Part shown: positions 15,442 to 26,200 of the stretch, in pieces | How the letters are laid out: each line of letters opens with the position of its first letter | Position numbering within the stretch: position 1 is the first letter of the stretch | DNA from: Ghiorsea sp. | GTDB taxonomy: Bacteria; Pseudomonadota; Zetaproteobacteria; Mariprofundales; Mariprofundaceae | Direction of reading: 5' to 3' | DNA: 51,111 nucleotides | Assembly: GCA_027080505.1 (NCBI GenBank) | Contig: JALWRX010000054.1 | Location: forward strand, 1-51,111 | Made by a program: the position numbers and the translations under genes | Notes under the pieces: model-generated | What the model was told of the DNA's origin: nothing | Database searches by the model: none | What the model saw: the letters and a program-made list of their open reading frames with translations, nothing else

Positions 15442-17229
15442 CTAAAGTTGCTCTGCTTTGCCAGCTAAATAATTTGTTAATGCTTGATTATGAGGGTCAT
15501 TCGGTTGTATGCGAGCTTGTAAAGCTTGAACCGTTGTATCTTCCGCTAAACCTTGCTCAATGATGGCAACCTTTTGGATCAAGCGTGAGGTATCATGTAT
15601 GCGTTTGAAAAATGCATGAGGCGCACTGGTAAAACTATACTGATCAGCAAAAGACTGTCGTAAATCATCAAAAGGAGAACTGATAAACGTTCTTACTTGA
15701 TTAGCATTAAGCACATCATCCCCTTTGATTTTATTTTTTAACCGCTTCATCAGTATGCTTGCCAATGCATAAGTACAATGACGATAAACAAGCCGTTCGG
15801 GGCTTGGCGATGATTGATCTGCCGCATTTAACAAATTTCGAATCGCTTGGAAGCATATAAATGCATTTACCGCCTTGCTGCCAGAAAGATCATCCGTAAA
15901 CAGCTCTTTGTACGTGTCCGATTCCATATTGCTAAATTGGCTGGGTTCAGACTTTAATCGCGCAGGGAAACGAATATCTTTATCCAGGCATGCCAATGCT
16001 TTAACCAGCGTTTCAATATCCATCACAGGAATCCCCACTCTCGTTTGCCGCTGGGGTCTATAATGATATTCTATGCCATAGAGTGCGATTTCCTGACGCA
16101 AACGCTCCTGATTATCATCCAGTGCTGCAAAATTGGATAGGTCAACAGGATTTTGCAAATTTCTGGCTTTGGTGACTTGTTTGTGAAATTGGTCTGTCGC
16201 CCCTGTATGAATCAGGGTTAGCATCACTTGAGCTGATGATATATCTGCATCTGGATTTTCTTTTTTAAACTGGGCTGCGGTTGCAATAGTTTGTGCACCA
16301 TTCACTACGGACATCCCCTGAACTCTAAAATCTCTTGTAGTTGAATTATCTCTGCTAGTTGAGCCTTGTCTAATCTCATCACCCACTAAAGTGATGCCAT
16401 TATTTAGGTATAAAAATTTATCAGGCTCGGTCAATAGTGTTTTTTTGATTGCCGAATTTACGCCACGCTTTCCTGCACCAATAAAGAAGCGGATGTTTTT
16501 CTCATATAACCCTTTCCCATATTTCTCATGTAGTTTTATGAGGTCTTCAACCGCAACAATTCCAAAATATGTTTTTCTTGGCTCATCTATTTTTCTGTAT
16601 TTATGAATTCGTATTTTATCATTAACCTGACCAATGGCTTGCTCTTGCCTTAAGGCTTCTTCAACTGCTTCAGCATTAAATTCGATAATTTTCTGTTGAA
16701 GTTGTTCATCACCTTCTTCCTGCTCCGCTTGAATCACCTGCCTTATTTCATTTCTTGCTGTTAAAGAAATACCAACACCCGTGTAAGCAATGATAAGCTT
16801 AATCTTATTACATTGATCCAATGCTTCCTCTATATACGCCTCCATATTTTTTACATTCTGATTGAAAGTACCGAATTGTTTATTTATGAGTTGTTTTACA
16901 CCGCTTAAAAAAGATTGCGCTTCGCCCAATTGAAAGTCTCCACTGCCTTTCAACTTGGACTGTACAAAATACAATGTTTTTTCAGGGGCATCATAATAGA
17001 TCGCATCGACACCATTATCATGGTAGTCATCAACAACTGCTTCAGCCGATTTTTTTGGATTCAAATCAAACATCGTATGAAGCACAAAGGCACTAAAAGC
17101 GCGTGAAATCTGTTTGGTTTCGCGATTTTCTTCATTTGCATTGCCGAGCAACGGCGGCAAATAGCGCACATAGCGTTCTTGCAAAATTGCCTTTAATGCC
17201 ATGAGCATTGGAGCTTGAATAGCAGCCAT
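15442..17229 (-). CDS. AIPR-family protein (abortive phage infection type)
   Basis: A 595-residue protein. The N-terminus has a PD-(D/E)xK-like motif (GVDAIYYD with Asp75; YFVQSK with Lys92). The AIPR signatures are NNGIT (276-280) and SVVNGAQT (307-314). AIPR proteins are named after abortive-infection phenotypes, and many carry predicted nuclease motifs. Its start overlaps the RhuM stop (TAATG). Its position between RhuM and Mod suggests it belongs to the restriction system as an accessory nuclease or a back-up effector. Which one is not visible. Confidence 0.85.
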   Translation of the reverse strand: MAAIQAPMLMALKAILQERYVRYLPPLLGNANEENRETKQISRAFSAFVLHTMFDLNPKKSAEAVVDDYHDNGVDAIYYDAPEKTLYFVQSKLKGSGDFQLGEAQSFLSGVKQLINKQFGTFNQNVKNMEAYIEEALDQCNKIKLIIAYTGVGISLTARNEIRQVIQAEQEEGDEQLQQKIIEFNAEAVEEALRQEQAIGQVNDKIRIHKYRKIDEPRKTYFGIVAVEDLIKLHEKYGKGLYEKNIRFFIGAGKRGVNSAIKKTLLTEPDKFLYLNNGITLVGDEIRQGSTSRDNSTTRDFRVQGMSVVNGAQTIATAAQFKKENPDADISSAQVMLTLIHTGATDQFHKQVTKARNLQNPVDLSNFAALDDNQERLRQEIALYGIEYHYRPQRQTRVGIPVMDIETLVKALACLDKDIRFPARLKSEPSQFSNMESDTYKELFTDDLSGSKAVNAFICFQAIRNLLNAADQSSPSPERLVYRHCTYALASILMKRLKNKIKGDDVLNANQVRTFISSPFDDLRQSFADQYSFTSAPHAFFKRIHDTSRLIQKVAIIEQGLAEDTTVQALQARIQPNDPHNQALTNYLAGKAEQL

Positions 17230-18260
17230 TATTTCTTTCCTTTCGGGGCTGGTATTTGATTGGCAACCTGAGCCAAGTCTTCCAATGCCTTATCCGCTTG
17301 TGTCGTTTCATTATTTAATCGTTGCTGGTGAAACTTTTTATATTCCTCCTCGGCGAGCTCTTTTGCCATTTGATGCGATACCTTGCCTGCATGATCCAGA
17401 ATATTGCGATCATTCAAGGTGAGGAATCCATCCAGTTTTTTCACCCAACCCGCCATAGTCATAGGTATGCGGCGCATCGCCTGACCTTCGGCAAAAACAA
17501 GGTATTGCTCGGTTAAGTTGTTCAAAGCAAGCAGCTCATCTTCATTTAAATAATTCTTGGCATTGCTCACATCTTGTTTGCGAACCTTGTTCCCCCGCCA
17601 ATTGGTTAGACCCATATTCTCTTTTTGGCTATCTGCCCGCTGATGCACAATTTCAGCCGCAGTCTTGCCTGTAATCGCCCAGTGTACTTTGTTTTGAACG
17701 GTTTTGAAAAAAGTAATACTGCTATCCAATGTGGGATCATAGTCCACACTGGTGGCATAAATATCGGTAATTTTCTGATAAAAACGCTTTTCAGAAGTGC
17801 GTATATCCTGAATGCGGCGGGTGAGCTCTTCAAAGTAGTCAAACGGTTGGTCAGGGTTTTTTAAGCGTTCATCATCCAGCACAAAGCCTTTGACGATATA
17901 TTCCCGTAGTTGATTCGTTGCCCATTGACGAAACTTCGTGGCTGTATGGCTTTGCACACGATAACCGACTGAAATAATGGCATCCAGATTGTAATGTTTC
18001 AGCTTGCGCTTAACCTGACGCGTTCCTTCCTGACGAACTAATAAGAAATCCTTAGTAGTTGCTTCTTCCTGCAATTCCCCATCCTTATATATGTTTTTTA
18101 AGTGCATCAGGATATTTTCAGGGCTTGTGCTAAACAGTTCTGCCATCAACTTCTGTGTAAGCCAGACTGTTTCACCTTCAAAGCGGACATCCAATTTGGT
18201 TTGCTGATCTTCTGTTTGATAAATAATCAATTGTGATTGATTCGATTTTAACTCATCCAT
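17229..18260 (-). CDS. RhuM-family protein
   Basis: A 343-residue protein matching the RhuM family from its start (LDVRFEGETVWLTQKLMAEL, then a segment with YNLDAIISVGYRVQS and FRQWATNQLREYIVKGF). The first third resembles a phage KilA/Bro-like DNA-associated domain, and the C-terminal half is helical (LTEQYLVFAEGQA, ILDHAGKVSHQMAKE). RhuM was named as a virulence-associated protein, but it is common beside restriction-modification genes, as here. Its biochemical role is unknown. It is coupled by TAATG overlaps to SNF2 upstream and AIPR downstream. Confidence 0.85.
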   Translation of the reverse strand: MDELKSNQSQLIIYQTEDQQTKLDVRFEGETVWLTQKLMAELFSTSPENILMHLKNIYKDGELQEEATTKDFLLVRQEGTRQVKRKLKHYNLDAIISVGYRVQSHTATKFRQWATNQLREYIVKGFVLDDERLKNPDQPFDYFEELTRRIQDIRTSEKRFYQKITDIYATSVDYDPTLDSSITFFKTVQNKVHWAITGKTAAEIVHQRADSQKENMGLTNWRGNKVRKQDVSNAKNYLNEDELLALNNLTEQYLVFAEGQAMRRIPMTMAGWVKKLDGFLTLNDRNILDHAGKVSHQMAKELAEEEYKKFHQQRLNNETTQADKALEDLAQVANQIPAPKGKK

Positions 18261-21124
18261 TATCTCACACTCCAGCGAATACTAAATAACTCGTCCACGG
18301 TTGTGTGCTGATTGAGCCGCTTTTCCAAAGCATCGATCAGGGCATCACGCTTTAAGAAGATTTCATCTTCAACATCAAAAATATCTTGCCGTTGCCTGCG
18401 CTGTTTTTGTTCTTCAAGCTTAATATTCTGTTGAATTTCTTTTTGCTCATCCAGTGTTTGGGCTTGCCTTGATTCGCGTTTTAATGTCCTTATTTTAGCC
18501 TTGGTATCGAGCAATGCCTGCTCCGCTCCTGCTATTTTATCATCAGCCCATCGTTCCAACCTATCTCGTTCAGCTTGAAAGTGTGTGTTATTGGCTTCTA
18601 ACACTTCACTAATTTTGGCTTCAATTTGCCGTTGTTTGGATGCTTCTAATTGAGTAAATCCATCAACTTCATGGCATTCAGGTTCGCATGTATGACCAAA
18701 ACAAGAAAACAGCTTCTCACATACTTCTTGATCCAGAACTACGCCATGATTATCTATCGCGGTAAAAATCAGGTGCTCTTCACGCTGAAACGAATCAATC
18801 ATTAACTTACTTAAAGTAAGCCAACCTGATTTTTTCTGCAATTGTTCCACTGCTGATATTTTTGTCGGATGATTGGAGTAATCAAACACAACATCCCCAT
18901 GAGGCACTTGGATCGCTTTAGCAGTATCAATGACAAATTCACCCAAGGGATGATTCATACGATAGGTATGGGCATGTATGGTTGAATCTTTTCCCTTTTG
19001 AATTAATTCATAACGACCAAGAGGCGGTGATTCATGACATTCAGGTGGTTTGTGTAATTCAAAACTATAGGCCTTATCATTAAAATCTGCATACGCAGAT
19101 AATTGAAATTTGCTTAATAACCAGAACCAACGGGCTATTTTATCCAACCTTTTTTCTGCTTGGTCGAGTTGACTCTTTAACAAATCATGAACATCTTCAT
19201 CAAAGTTTTCTATGAGTAACTGCTGAGTTTTTGCCATTTTCTCATTGATATTGCCTTCCAGCTCAGATTGCAGTTGTGAAAATGCCGAAGAAATTTCATC
19301 AGGCAGGCGGCAGGTATCATAGATTGCAAGAATCCGCTTCTCAAAATCAAGACCACTCTCAATGCGCCCCAGCACCTCATCCGAAGCACCAAACACACCA
19401 TCGAACAGGTTAAATTTATCCGTAAGAAGCTCCAACACACGCTTGTCGGCTTCATTGCGTTTATTTAAGAAATTAATCACCACAACATCATGTTTTTGAC
19501 CATAACGATGACAACGACCAATACGCTGCTCAACACGCTGTGGGTTCCAAGGTAGATCATAATTAATAATTAACGCGCAAAACTGAAGGTTGATACCCTC
19601 GGCTGCCGCTTCAGTCGCAATCATAATTTCTGCATCAGATTTAAAGAAATCAATCAGAGCACTGCGCTTATCTATCTGGGCTGAGCCTGTGATATGATCC
19701 GAGCCTTCATATTTTTCTTTCCATGATTGATATATGGCTTGAGCTTGTGGGGTGTTGTTTGTACCACTAAAGGTGACCAGTTTGTTGGCAAAGCCATGAA
19801 CAGAAAGGAAATTTTCCAAATATTCTTGTGTTCTTCGTGATTCTGTAAAGAGCACAACCTTTTTAGGAGCACCCATTTCAGCCATTCGATTAAAGCCCAC
19901 TTCAAGGGCTTGAAGCAATGCCTTTGCTTTGGAGTCTTGCTTAATATTGTTGGCCTTTTCAATCAGCAAGCTTATTTCGGCTATTTCACAGTTGATTTTC
20001 TCAACATCTTTTGTTGCTTCATCATCCTCTTCTTCAAAAAATGAAAACTCATCACCTTCCAGGTATTCATCCTCTAAATCATCATCTGCAATAAGTTTCT
20101 CAATAAAATCATCATTGGTTAATTTTTCATCTCGAATCAATTCGATTCTTTGCTTGATTACTTGTAAAGTATTCACGACTGCATGCGATGAAGATGCCAA
20201 CAATTTACGCAATATTAATGATATTAAATGCCTGTTTTTCTTCGGTAGTGAATAGGACTCATCTTTTTGCAAGAAGACCGATATAACATTGTATAGGTCT
20301 TGCTCTTCATCTGTAGGGTTAAATGGCTGCGTGATGGTTTTGCGTTTGGTGTAAGGAATATATTCTAAAACATGTTTCCGTAATGTACGGTGTACAAAAC
20401 CATCCAACCGTTCACGCAATTCAGGCAAATCACTTTCCGAGCTCATATACTGTTTACGAAAGGCTTTATCATCGCCAAACAAATGCTCATCGATAACAGT
20501 CGATAAGCCATATAGTTCAATCAATGAGTTTTGTAATGGTGTTGCAGTAAGCAAAAGCTTCTGCCGTCCTGCCAATGCTCTTTTTAATGCTTGCCCCATT
20601 TTATTTTTTGGTCTGTGAGCATTTCTAAGTTTATGTGCTTCATCAATAACCACTAAATCCCAAGGCACTGCAAGAAGCTCTTCTTCCAGCCTTGCCGCAT
20701 AATGATACGACATGATGATCACTTTCTTCATCGATAGCGGTGAAAACACGCCATTCTTTCTAAACTTTCGCACTGTTGGCGCATCAAGTATTTGACTGGG
20801 TAGGTTGAACTTTTCTTGTAGCTCTGAAGCCCACTGTCTACGCAATGAAGCAGGGCATACAATCAGCAAATGCCTCTTTCGCTCTGCCCAGCATTGACTT
20901 AGAATCAAGGCAGCTTCGATGGTTTTACCCAAACCAACTTCATCAGCAAGAATAACGCCTTTATTCAAAGGGTTTCTCAAAGCAAACAAAGCCGCTTCAA
21001 TTTGATGAGGGTTCAGGTCAACCGAAGCATCAAACAAGGATTGCGATAGGCGATCAACACCATTACTGGCATGTTGAAGCGTTAGCTCATGAGCATAATA
21101 TTTTGCGTGATATTGCGTTATCAT
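18260..21124 (-). CDS. SNF2/RapA-like ATPase of the restriction operon
   Basis: A 954-residue SF2 ATPase: Walker A DEVGLGKT (61-68), DEAH (161-164), LLLTATPLQNS, and a helicase C half with GINLQFCALIINYDLPWNP and QRIGRCHRYGQ. The last 150 residues form a charged coiled coil (LERWADDKIAGAEQALLDTK). SNF2 enzymes translocate on duplex DNA and displace proteins. Similar enzymes accompany DISARM and some type III-like loci. It is the first gene of the coupled operon. The 100 bases upstream lack the shared promoter motif, so it is regulated differently. Confidence 0.88.
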   Translation of the reverse strand: MITQYHAKYYAHELTLQHASNGVDRLSQSLFDASVDLNPHQIEAALFALRNPLNKGVILADEVGLGKTIEAALILSQCWAERKRHLLIVCPASLRRQWASELQEKFNLPSQILDAPTVRKFRKNGVFSPLSMKKVIIMSYHYAARLEEELLAVPWDLVVIDEAHKLRNAHRPKNKMGQALKRALAGRQKLLLTATPLQNSLIELYGLSTVIDEHLFGDDKAFRKQYMSSESDLPELRERLDGFVHRTLRKHVLEYIPYTKRKTITQPFNPTDEEQDLYNVISVFLQKDESYSLPKKNRHLISLILRKLLASSSHAVVNTLQVIKQRIELIRDEKLTNDDFIEKLIADDDLEDEYLEGDEFSFFEEEDDEATKDVEKINCEIAEISLLIEKANNIKQDSKAKALLQALEVGFNRMAEMGAPKKVVLFTESRRTQEYLENFLSVHGFANKLVTFSGTNNTPQAQAIYQSWKEKYEGSDHITGSAQIDKRSALIDFFKSDAEIMIATEAAAEGINLQFCALIINYDLPWNPQRVEQRIGRCHRYGQKHDVVVINFLNKRNEADKRVLELLTDKFNLFDGVFGASDEVLGRIESGLDFEKRILAIYDTCRLPDEISSAFSQLQSELEGNINEKMAKTQQLLIENFDEDVHDLLKSQLDQAEKRLDKIARWFWLLSKFQLSAYADFNDKAYSFELHKPPECHESPPLGRYELIQKGKDSTIHAHTYRMNHPLGEFVIDTAKAIQVPHGDVVFDYSNHPTKISAVEQLQKKSGWLTLSKLMIDSFQREEHLIFTAIDNHGVVLDQEVCEKLFSCFGHTCEPECHEVDGFTQLEASKQRQIEAKISEVLEANNTHFQAERDRLERWADDKIAGAEQALLDTKAKIRTLKRESRQAQTLDEQKEIQQNIKLEEQKQRRQRQDIFDVEDEIFLKRDALIDALEKRLNQHTTVDELFSIRWSVR

Positions 21125-21218
21125 TATTTAGCTGACCTAAATCTCATTGGCTCCCACACCTCTATATTATTTCAGTCCAAACCGTACAGAAAACCATAAA
21201 GAAAATCATTGTTTACTT

Positions 21219-21326
21219 TTATTTACCTATTATTCCCTGCAAGGCTATTTTCACTTCACTATCCGCAATGTTTCCAAACCTATATTCACCACTGTCTAAG
21301 TTTGCAACCTCAAGTTTATTCATCAT
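21219..21326 (-). CDS. Short open frame between Fic and SNF2 genes
   Basis: A 35-codon frame starting with two ATG codons (MMNKLEVANLDSGEYRFGNI...), 24 bases after the Fic stop. No strong ribosome site precedes it. The text reads like a soluble protein segment and could be the tail of a lost gene or a leader peptide. I do not recognise it. The remainder of 21125-21350 shows nothing else. Confidence 0.25.
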   Translation of the reverse strand: MMNKLEVANLDSGEYRFGNIADSEVKIALQGIIGK

Positions 21327-21350
21327 CCATAAATGCATCACCTAGATGAT

Positions 21351-22529
21351 TTAACACAGCAAAGCACTTTCAGGATATAGGTTCGGAAACCATGCCCCCA
21401 GCACATGGCTTGGGATATTTAAGCGCACTTTGCCTCGTGGCGAATCAGAAATTAACAACTTTCTATCCAACAAACCTTTGAGCACACGCCGACCCGTGAC
21501 CTCAGATTTTCCTGCAATCATGTGTTTCACTTCGCCTCTATCAAACTCACCACGATACAACGCCTCGCGCAACAATAAGAACGAATCAGGCGATAATTTT
21601 GAGCGTTGATGTTCATCCACGCAATATTGTTCAATCCGCTGGCTAAGGTTTTTCATATCAAACAACTGACTCATAAAGTCCACCTGATCAATGCAAGTGG
21701 TTAAATAATAATCGCAAAAATTTAACAGCCCTTTTTCAGACAATGCGCCGCGACCATCTGTGGACGAGCCTTGCCTGATTTGGTCAGCTTGCGCTAAAAA
21801 CTGTTTATATTGCTGTACCGAACGCGCCAAACCACGCGATGGCGACCACAAGCCAACATTTAAACCCAAGCTTTGCAAAGCAGCATGTGCCATGAGCCGA
21901 ATCGTGCGCCCATTACCATCCATAAACGGATGAATCCATGCCACCCGATGATTGGCTGCTGCTATGGCAATCAACATATCACCACCGTGATACTTATGGT
22001 ATGTGTCAAACAGGCTTTGCAACATGGGGCGCACATGCTCAGCATCGGGTGCAATATGCTTGCCAACTTGCACCCCACGCATACGAATTTCACCCGCTTT
22101 CATCAATACTTCTTCACCTGTTTGAGGATGTTTTATCATCAACATGGATTTGGGTAGACGCTGATAAAATTCAGCGTGACACCATGTTAAAAATTCAATC
22201 GACATTGCGGGTTGCGGATGTTTACCCTCATCAATCAAGGATTGCACATGGATATGCGCTAGGGCTTCTTGTTGCAAATCTCTGGTTGCAGAATCAGAAG
22301 ATAAATTGTTGTTCAGCGCACTTTCAACTTCATAAGGCAGCGTGTTATGCCCTTCAATCAAATTGCTGTAATAACAGTTCATGACACGCGCAAGCTGACT
22401 AAGCGGCTGCAATAGCGGCGCATGTGGCGTAAGCGCGCTCGCCTTCTTCGTCAACTCAAAAGACTTCTCTTTGAGCTTACCTGATACGGCATCCGACGGC
22501 ACTACGGGTGTGAATGAACTTATTGGCAT
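21351..22529 (-). CDS. Fic-domain AMPylase with C-terminal winged helix
   Basis: A 392-residue protein from the ATG at 22529, which has GGAG 5 bases upstream. A longer in-frame start lies at 22547. The N-terminal inhibitory helix motif SNLIEG (55-60) fits the (S/T)xxxE(G/N) rule, so this is a self-inhibited class II Fic. The catalytic loop HPFMDGNGR (200-208) is complete, so nucleotide transfer (usually AMPylation) is expected. Residues about 310-380 form a winged helix (EVTGRRVLKGLLDRKLL) that could bind DNA. Five copies of a 9-base repeat lie around and upstream of its start, which suggests autoregulation. Confidence 0.88.
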   Translation of the reverse strand: MPISSFTPVVPSDAVSGKLKEKSFELTKKASALTPHAPLLQPLSQLARVMNCYYSNLIEGHNTLPYEVESALNNNLSSDSATRDLQQEALAHIHVQSLIDEGKHPQPAMSIEFLTWCHAEFYQRLPKSMLMIKHPQTGEEVLMKAGEIRMRGVQVGKHIAPDAEHVRPMLQSLFDTYHKYHGGDMLIAIAAANHRVAWIHPFMDGNGRTIRLMAHAALQSLGLNVGLWSPSRGLARSVQQYKQFLAQADQIRQGSSTDGRGALSEKGLLNFCDYYLTTCIDQVDFMSQLFDMKNLSQRIEQYCVDEHQRSKLSPDSFLLLREALYRGEFDRGEVKHMIAGKSEVTGRRVLKGLLDRKLLISDSPRGKVRLNIPSHVLGAWFPNLYPESALLC

Positions 22530-22639
22530 GACCACTCCATTGAACACTAACTAAATACGGTAACATGATATAATGAAAGTGAAATATCAAGCTTTAAGGA
22601 TTAAAGTGAACACTACAATGACCACTATTTTGATCACTA
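22529..22639. repeat. Five phased 9-base repeats at the Fic promoter
   Basis: TGAACACTA at 22541 and 22607, TGACCACTA at 22619, TGATCACTA at 22631 and the near copy TGACCACTC at 22529. Starts are 12 bases apart within each cluster (22529/22541 and 22607/22619/22631). They cover the start codon and the upstream region of the Fic gene, as expected for a protein binding one face in multiple copies. Confidence 0.55.
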
Positions 22640-23233
22640 GATAGGCTTAATATGCCGCAGAAAACTTGTCACTTCCTTATCCCCAAGATTCTCAAACCTA
22701 TGCCCGCCTTTCGTAAACGAAGTCATATTCAACACATCACCAAACAAATCCATCGTGCGCTGACTATCAATTAAATCATCATCCATATTGAGCATCACCT
22801 GACGGTTTAAGGTTATGCTTTCATCAATAAATGTCGTTTCCGCATAAGATTGCAAGGTAGCGCTTGAGAACTCAAAAGATTTGCCTGTGGCAAAGTTTTC
22901 ATGCTCACCTACTGCATGTTTTAGAATTTCTGAAGGTGTATGGCATGGATTAAACATCAATAACAGCTTCACCTTGTCGGCACACAACTCAGCAAGCTTT
23001 GACGCATAAAATGCACCTAAAGATGTGCCAATGATAATGGTTGGTGTGTGTTCTATTTGCTTTTGCAGCGCCTCCATATTCTCGGCAAATGTTGCTGCTG
23101 AATCATATGCAATTTGCTGCACTGGCAGTGCAAATATTGCTTCAAATATATCCGCTTTGGCATTGGGATACTTTGGCCCTGATGCAAAGCCATGAATCAT
23201 ATATATTTTAGAATCGTTTGAATCCTGACTCAT
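22637..23233 (-). CDS. YqiA/UPF0227-like esterase
   Basis: A 198-residue alpha/beta hydrolase. The opening YMIHGFASGP, nucleophile elbow IIIGTSLGAFYASKLAE (Ser in GTSLG), a later acidic residue in LNMDDDLID and the final GGHRFEN histidine match the YqiA family of small esterases. The natural substrate is unknown. It overlaps the helicase-nuclease gene by ATGA, so it is the last gene of the AddAB-like operon. A hydrolase in such an operon is unusual and may modify or release a signal. Confidence 0.8.
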   Translation of the reverse strand: MSQDSNDSKIYMIHGFASGPKYPNAKADIFEAIFALPVQQIAYDSAATFAENMEALQKQIEHTPTIIIGTSLGAFYASKLAELCADKVKLLLMFNPCHTPSEILKHAVGEHENFATGKSFEFSSATLQSYAETTFIDESITLNRQVMLNMDDDLIDSQRTMDLFGDVLNMTSFTKGGHRFENLGDKEVTSFLRHIKPI

Positions 23234-26200
23234 GGTAGCTGCACTTCCACCATTTGCGCTGTCATGGGCAAATGAATCAATGTTTGCAACACTGGTTTAC
23301 CCGTGGCTTGTGTGACTGCATCACGGTACACAGCCAATTGCGGCGCATATTCTTTTACATGCTCTTCTACATTGCCACCTGAATAACTTTTATGGTCTAT
23401 CACCACAAAGCCATCATCAAGCTCAATCAACATATCAATCCAACCTGTGAGTTGCTGATGGTTATCCAACACCATATGGATTGGCCATTCAGGAAGCACT
23501 TTACCTTGAGGATAAGTATCTTGTGCAAATTGTTTCAGCCTATCACTGGCTTTAAGCATATCTTCTGGTGCAATGGAGCCTTCAACACCCCATGCCTCAA
23601 GCAAAGCTTTGGCTTGCGATTTTCTTGTTTCGTCACTCGCATGAATATCAGCGCCCAAGAAACCATGCATGGCATTACCAAAGTCTGCTGCTTCAGGGTT
23701 GCCATGCTTATCTATGGCTTCGCCAAGCGTGGCAATCACAGATGTAGGCACGGCTTGCTTGGCATCATCATCCCAATCCATGCTGCTAGGTGCAATGGTC
23801 GCCGCAGGAAATGTTTGGGCAGGCTCGGCTTTGGGTAGGAATGAGGGTTTATCTTGAATATCTAAAACCTGAACATCCTCTTCACCGATAAGATGACGCG
23901 TCTTTATCGTAAAGCTTTGGGCTTGCCCTTGCCTATCCATGATGAAACAAGAATTATCTTCCAGTGTTAGCACTGATTCTTGATTCACATCTTTAAGCTC
24001 ATCCAACCATTTACTCTCTACAGCCTTTTTAGCTTTCTGCTGAATAAACACCAAACCATCTCTTGCGCGGGTTAATCCCACATAAAGCAAGCGATTGGAT
24101 TCTGCCAAGGTTTGGCTCATGGCTTTATCCGCAATAGCTGAGCCTAAAATAAGCGCATCAAGTTGCTCTGCTTTTTGCTTCGTGCCATAACACCATGGCC
24201 AAAAGCGAAGCGAACGACCTTTGAGCGGTTGGTCAGCCATAAATACATCAGCTTCTTGCACCGATACGCCAAACACACCACTTCTCGATTCTTTATTGAG
24301 GCTACTCATAATCACCACAGGCCACTCCAAGCCTTTAGACTTGTGATACGTTAATACATTCACTGTATCCTCACCTGCGCTTTTAGCTTGTTTCAGCTCT
24401 GCTTCGCTAAATAACCAAGTGAGTAGACCAGACACCGTGGCAGAATCACGGCGAGAACGACATCTATCTTGATATTCAACACATGCTGCACGCAATTGAT
24501 CTAAGTTGCTCAATCGCTGCTCCACATTACCCCATGCATAAAGCGTGCGCTCCAAGGCAATGGCAGCCATGGCTTGCTCTAGTGATTCCAATGGCGTGAG
24601 ATATACACCTTTTTTACTTAGTGCATCCAAGGCTTGGATAAGTGAATCTTGTTTCCATGATTCAAGGGTTGTTTCACTGTCTTGAAGCAGATGGGTTAAC
24701 CAATCATCGTGATCTTGATGCTTATGCGAGTAACAGACTATTTCGGATAAGGCGATACTATCTTGATGATCCGCAATATACCGCAATGCAGCCAATGCCA
24801 ACGTACATTCTTGGGTTGCCAAAAGTTCGCCTTGGGCAATAGATGCGCGAATACCTGCATCTTTTAATGCAGAAGACAAATCCTCACATTCAGAGTTTGA
24901 GCGGCAAAGAATCGCAATATCCCCAGCCTTAACTTGCTTCTCATCCAATAATTCTTGAACGCCCTGCACCATCGCATTGGCGCGCTTTGGAGCGTTACTG
25001 CCTTCAAGCACCCAGTTTTCTAACCAGCCACCTTCCGCAGAAGCCTTACGCGCAGCAGGAATATCCAAACATACCTTATCTTCATCCATTTGATGAAACA
25101 CTGGCGAGAAAATCGCATTACAGAATTCAACCAATTCACGTTTGGAGCGCCAAGATTCTTTGAGCACACTTCCTTTTGAGGCTTGCGTGGAACTGTTATC
25201 AATTTCAGTCGCTACCGCATCCATCAATACAGGGTCAGCACCACGGAAACCATAAATGGATTGCTTTTGATCACCCACCCAAATCACTTCTTGGGCAAGT
25301 TCTGATAATTTTAAAAATAATGCCAACTGGATAGGACTGGTATCTTGAAACTCATCCACCATCAATAGCTTCACACGCTCAGTCATGGATGCACGAAACG
25401 ATGCATTGTTTGTTGCCATATCAAGTACCAAAGCTTCTTGGTCCACAAAGTCCATCAGCCCTTGTTCGCGTTTATAATCTGCATACTGCTGCAACGCATT
25501 GCCTGCACAATCAAACACGCCTTTAATCATGGTCTCAATATCTTGCCTAAACCTTGGGTGTTTGGTGTGGTCACTGGCTATCTTTTGCACATCTTCAACC
25601 AAGCTTTTACTTTTCGCACCTGGTGTGACTTTGGATAAACCCAACCAGTCTTCCCACGAAAGATTATGTGCACCAAAGCTATTGATGATGCGTTGCGCCT
25701 TTTGAAGTGCCGTAAGTGCTTTTTTTGTCGTTCCTGTTTTATCTTCAATATTATTTTCAATCGCCGACACCGCATCATTGACTGCCACAGCAAGTCGTTT
25801 ATCCATGCCAGCACCCATATTTTGAGTGTGCCCTTGCCCAAGTAGCTTCTCTAATGAAGCCCAAGATTCATCACCTGCTGCTTGAAGCGTGGCAACATCC
25901 ATAGCATTGGATCGCGCTAAATCCACTATCTTTTGCACATGATCACGCCAATCATCTTGTTTGGCAAAGCGGCTTCCATAACCCATAAGTCCCAAGCGTC
26001 TTGCAATAGGTTCTAATGTTTTACCCGATGCTGCAATCGCCGATGCCGTCGCCATATTAAAAATACGCTTGGCATCATCTTCTAGCAATACATCAACCGC
26101 AGGCGATAAGCCCGCTTCAAATGCATATTCTTTTAACAATTTGGAACAGATTGAGTTTACCGTGCCAATCAAACCATCATAAATACGCTGCGCTTCTGCA

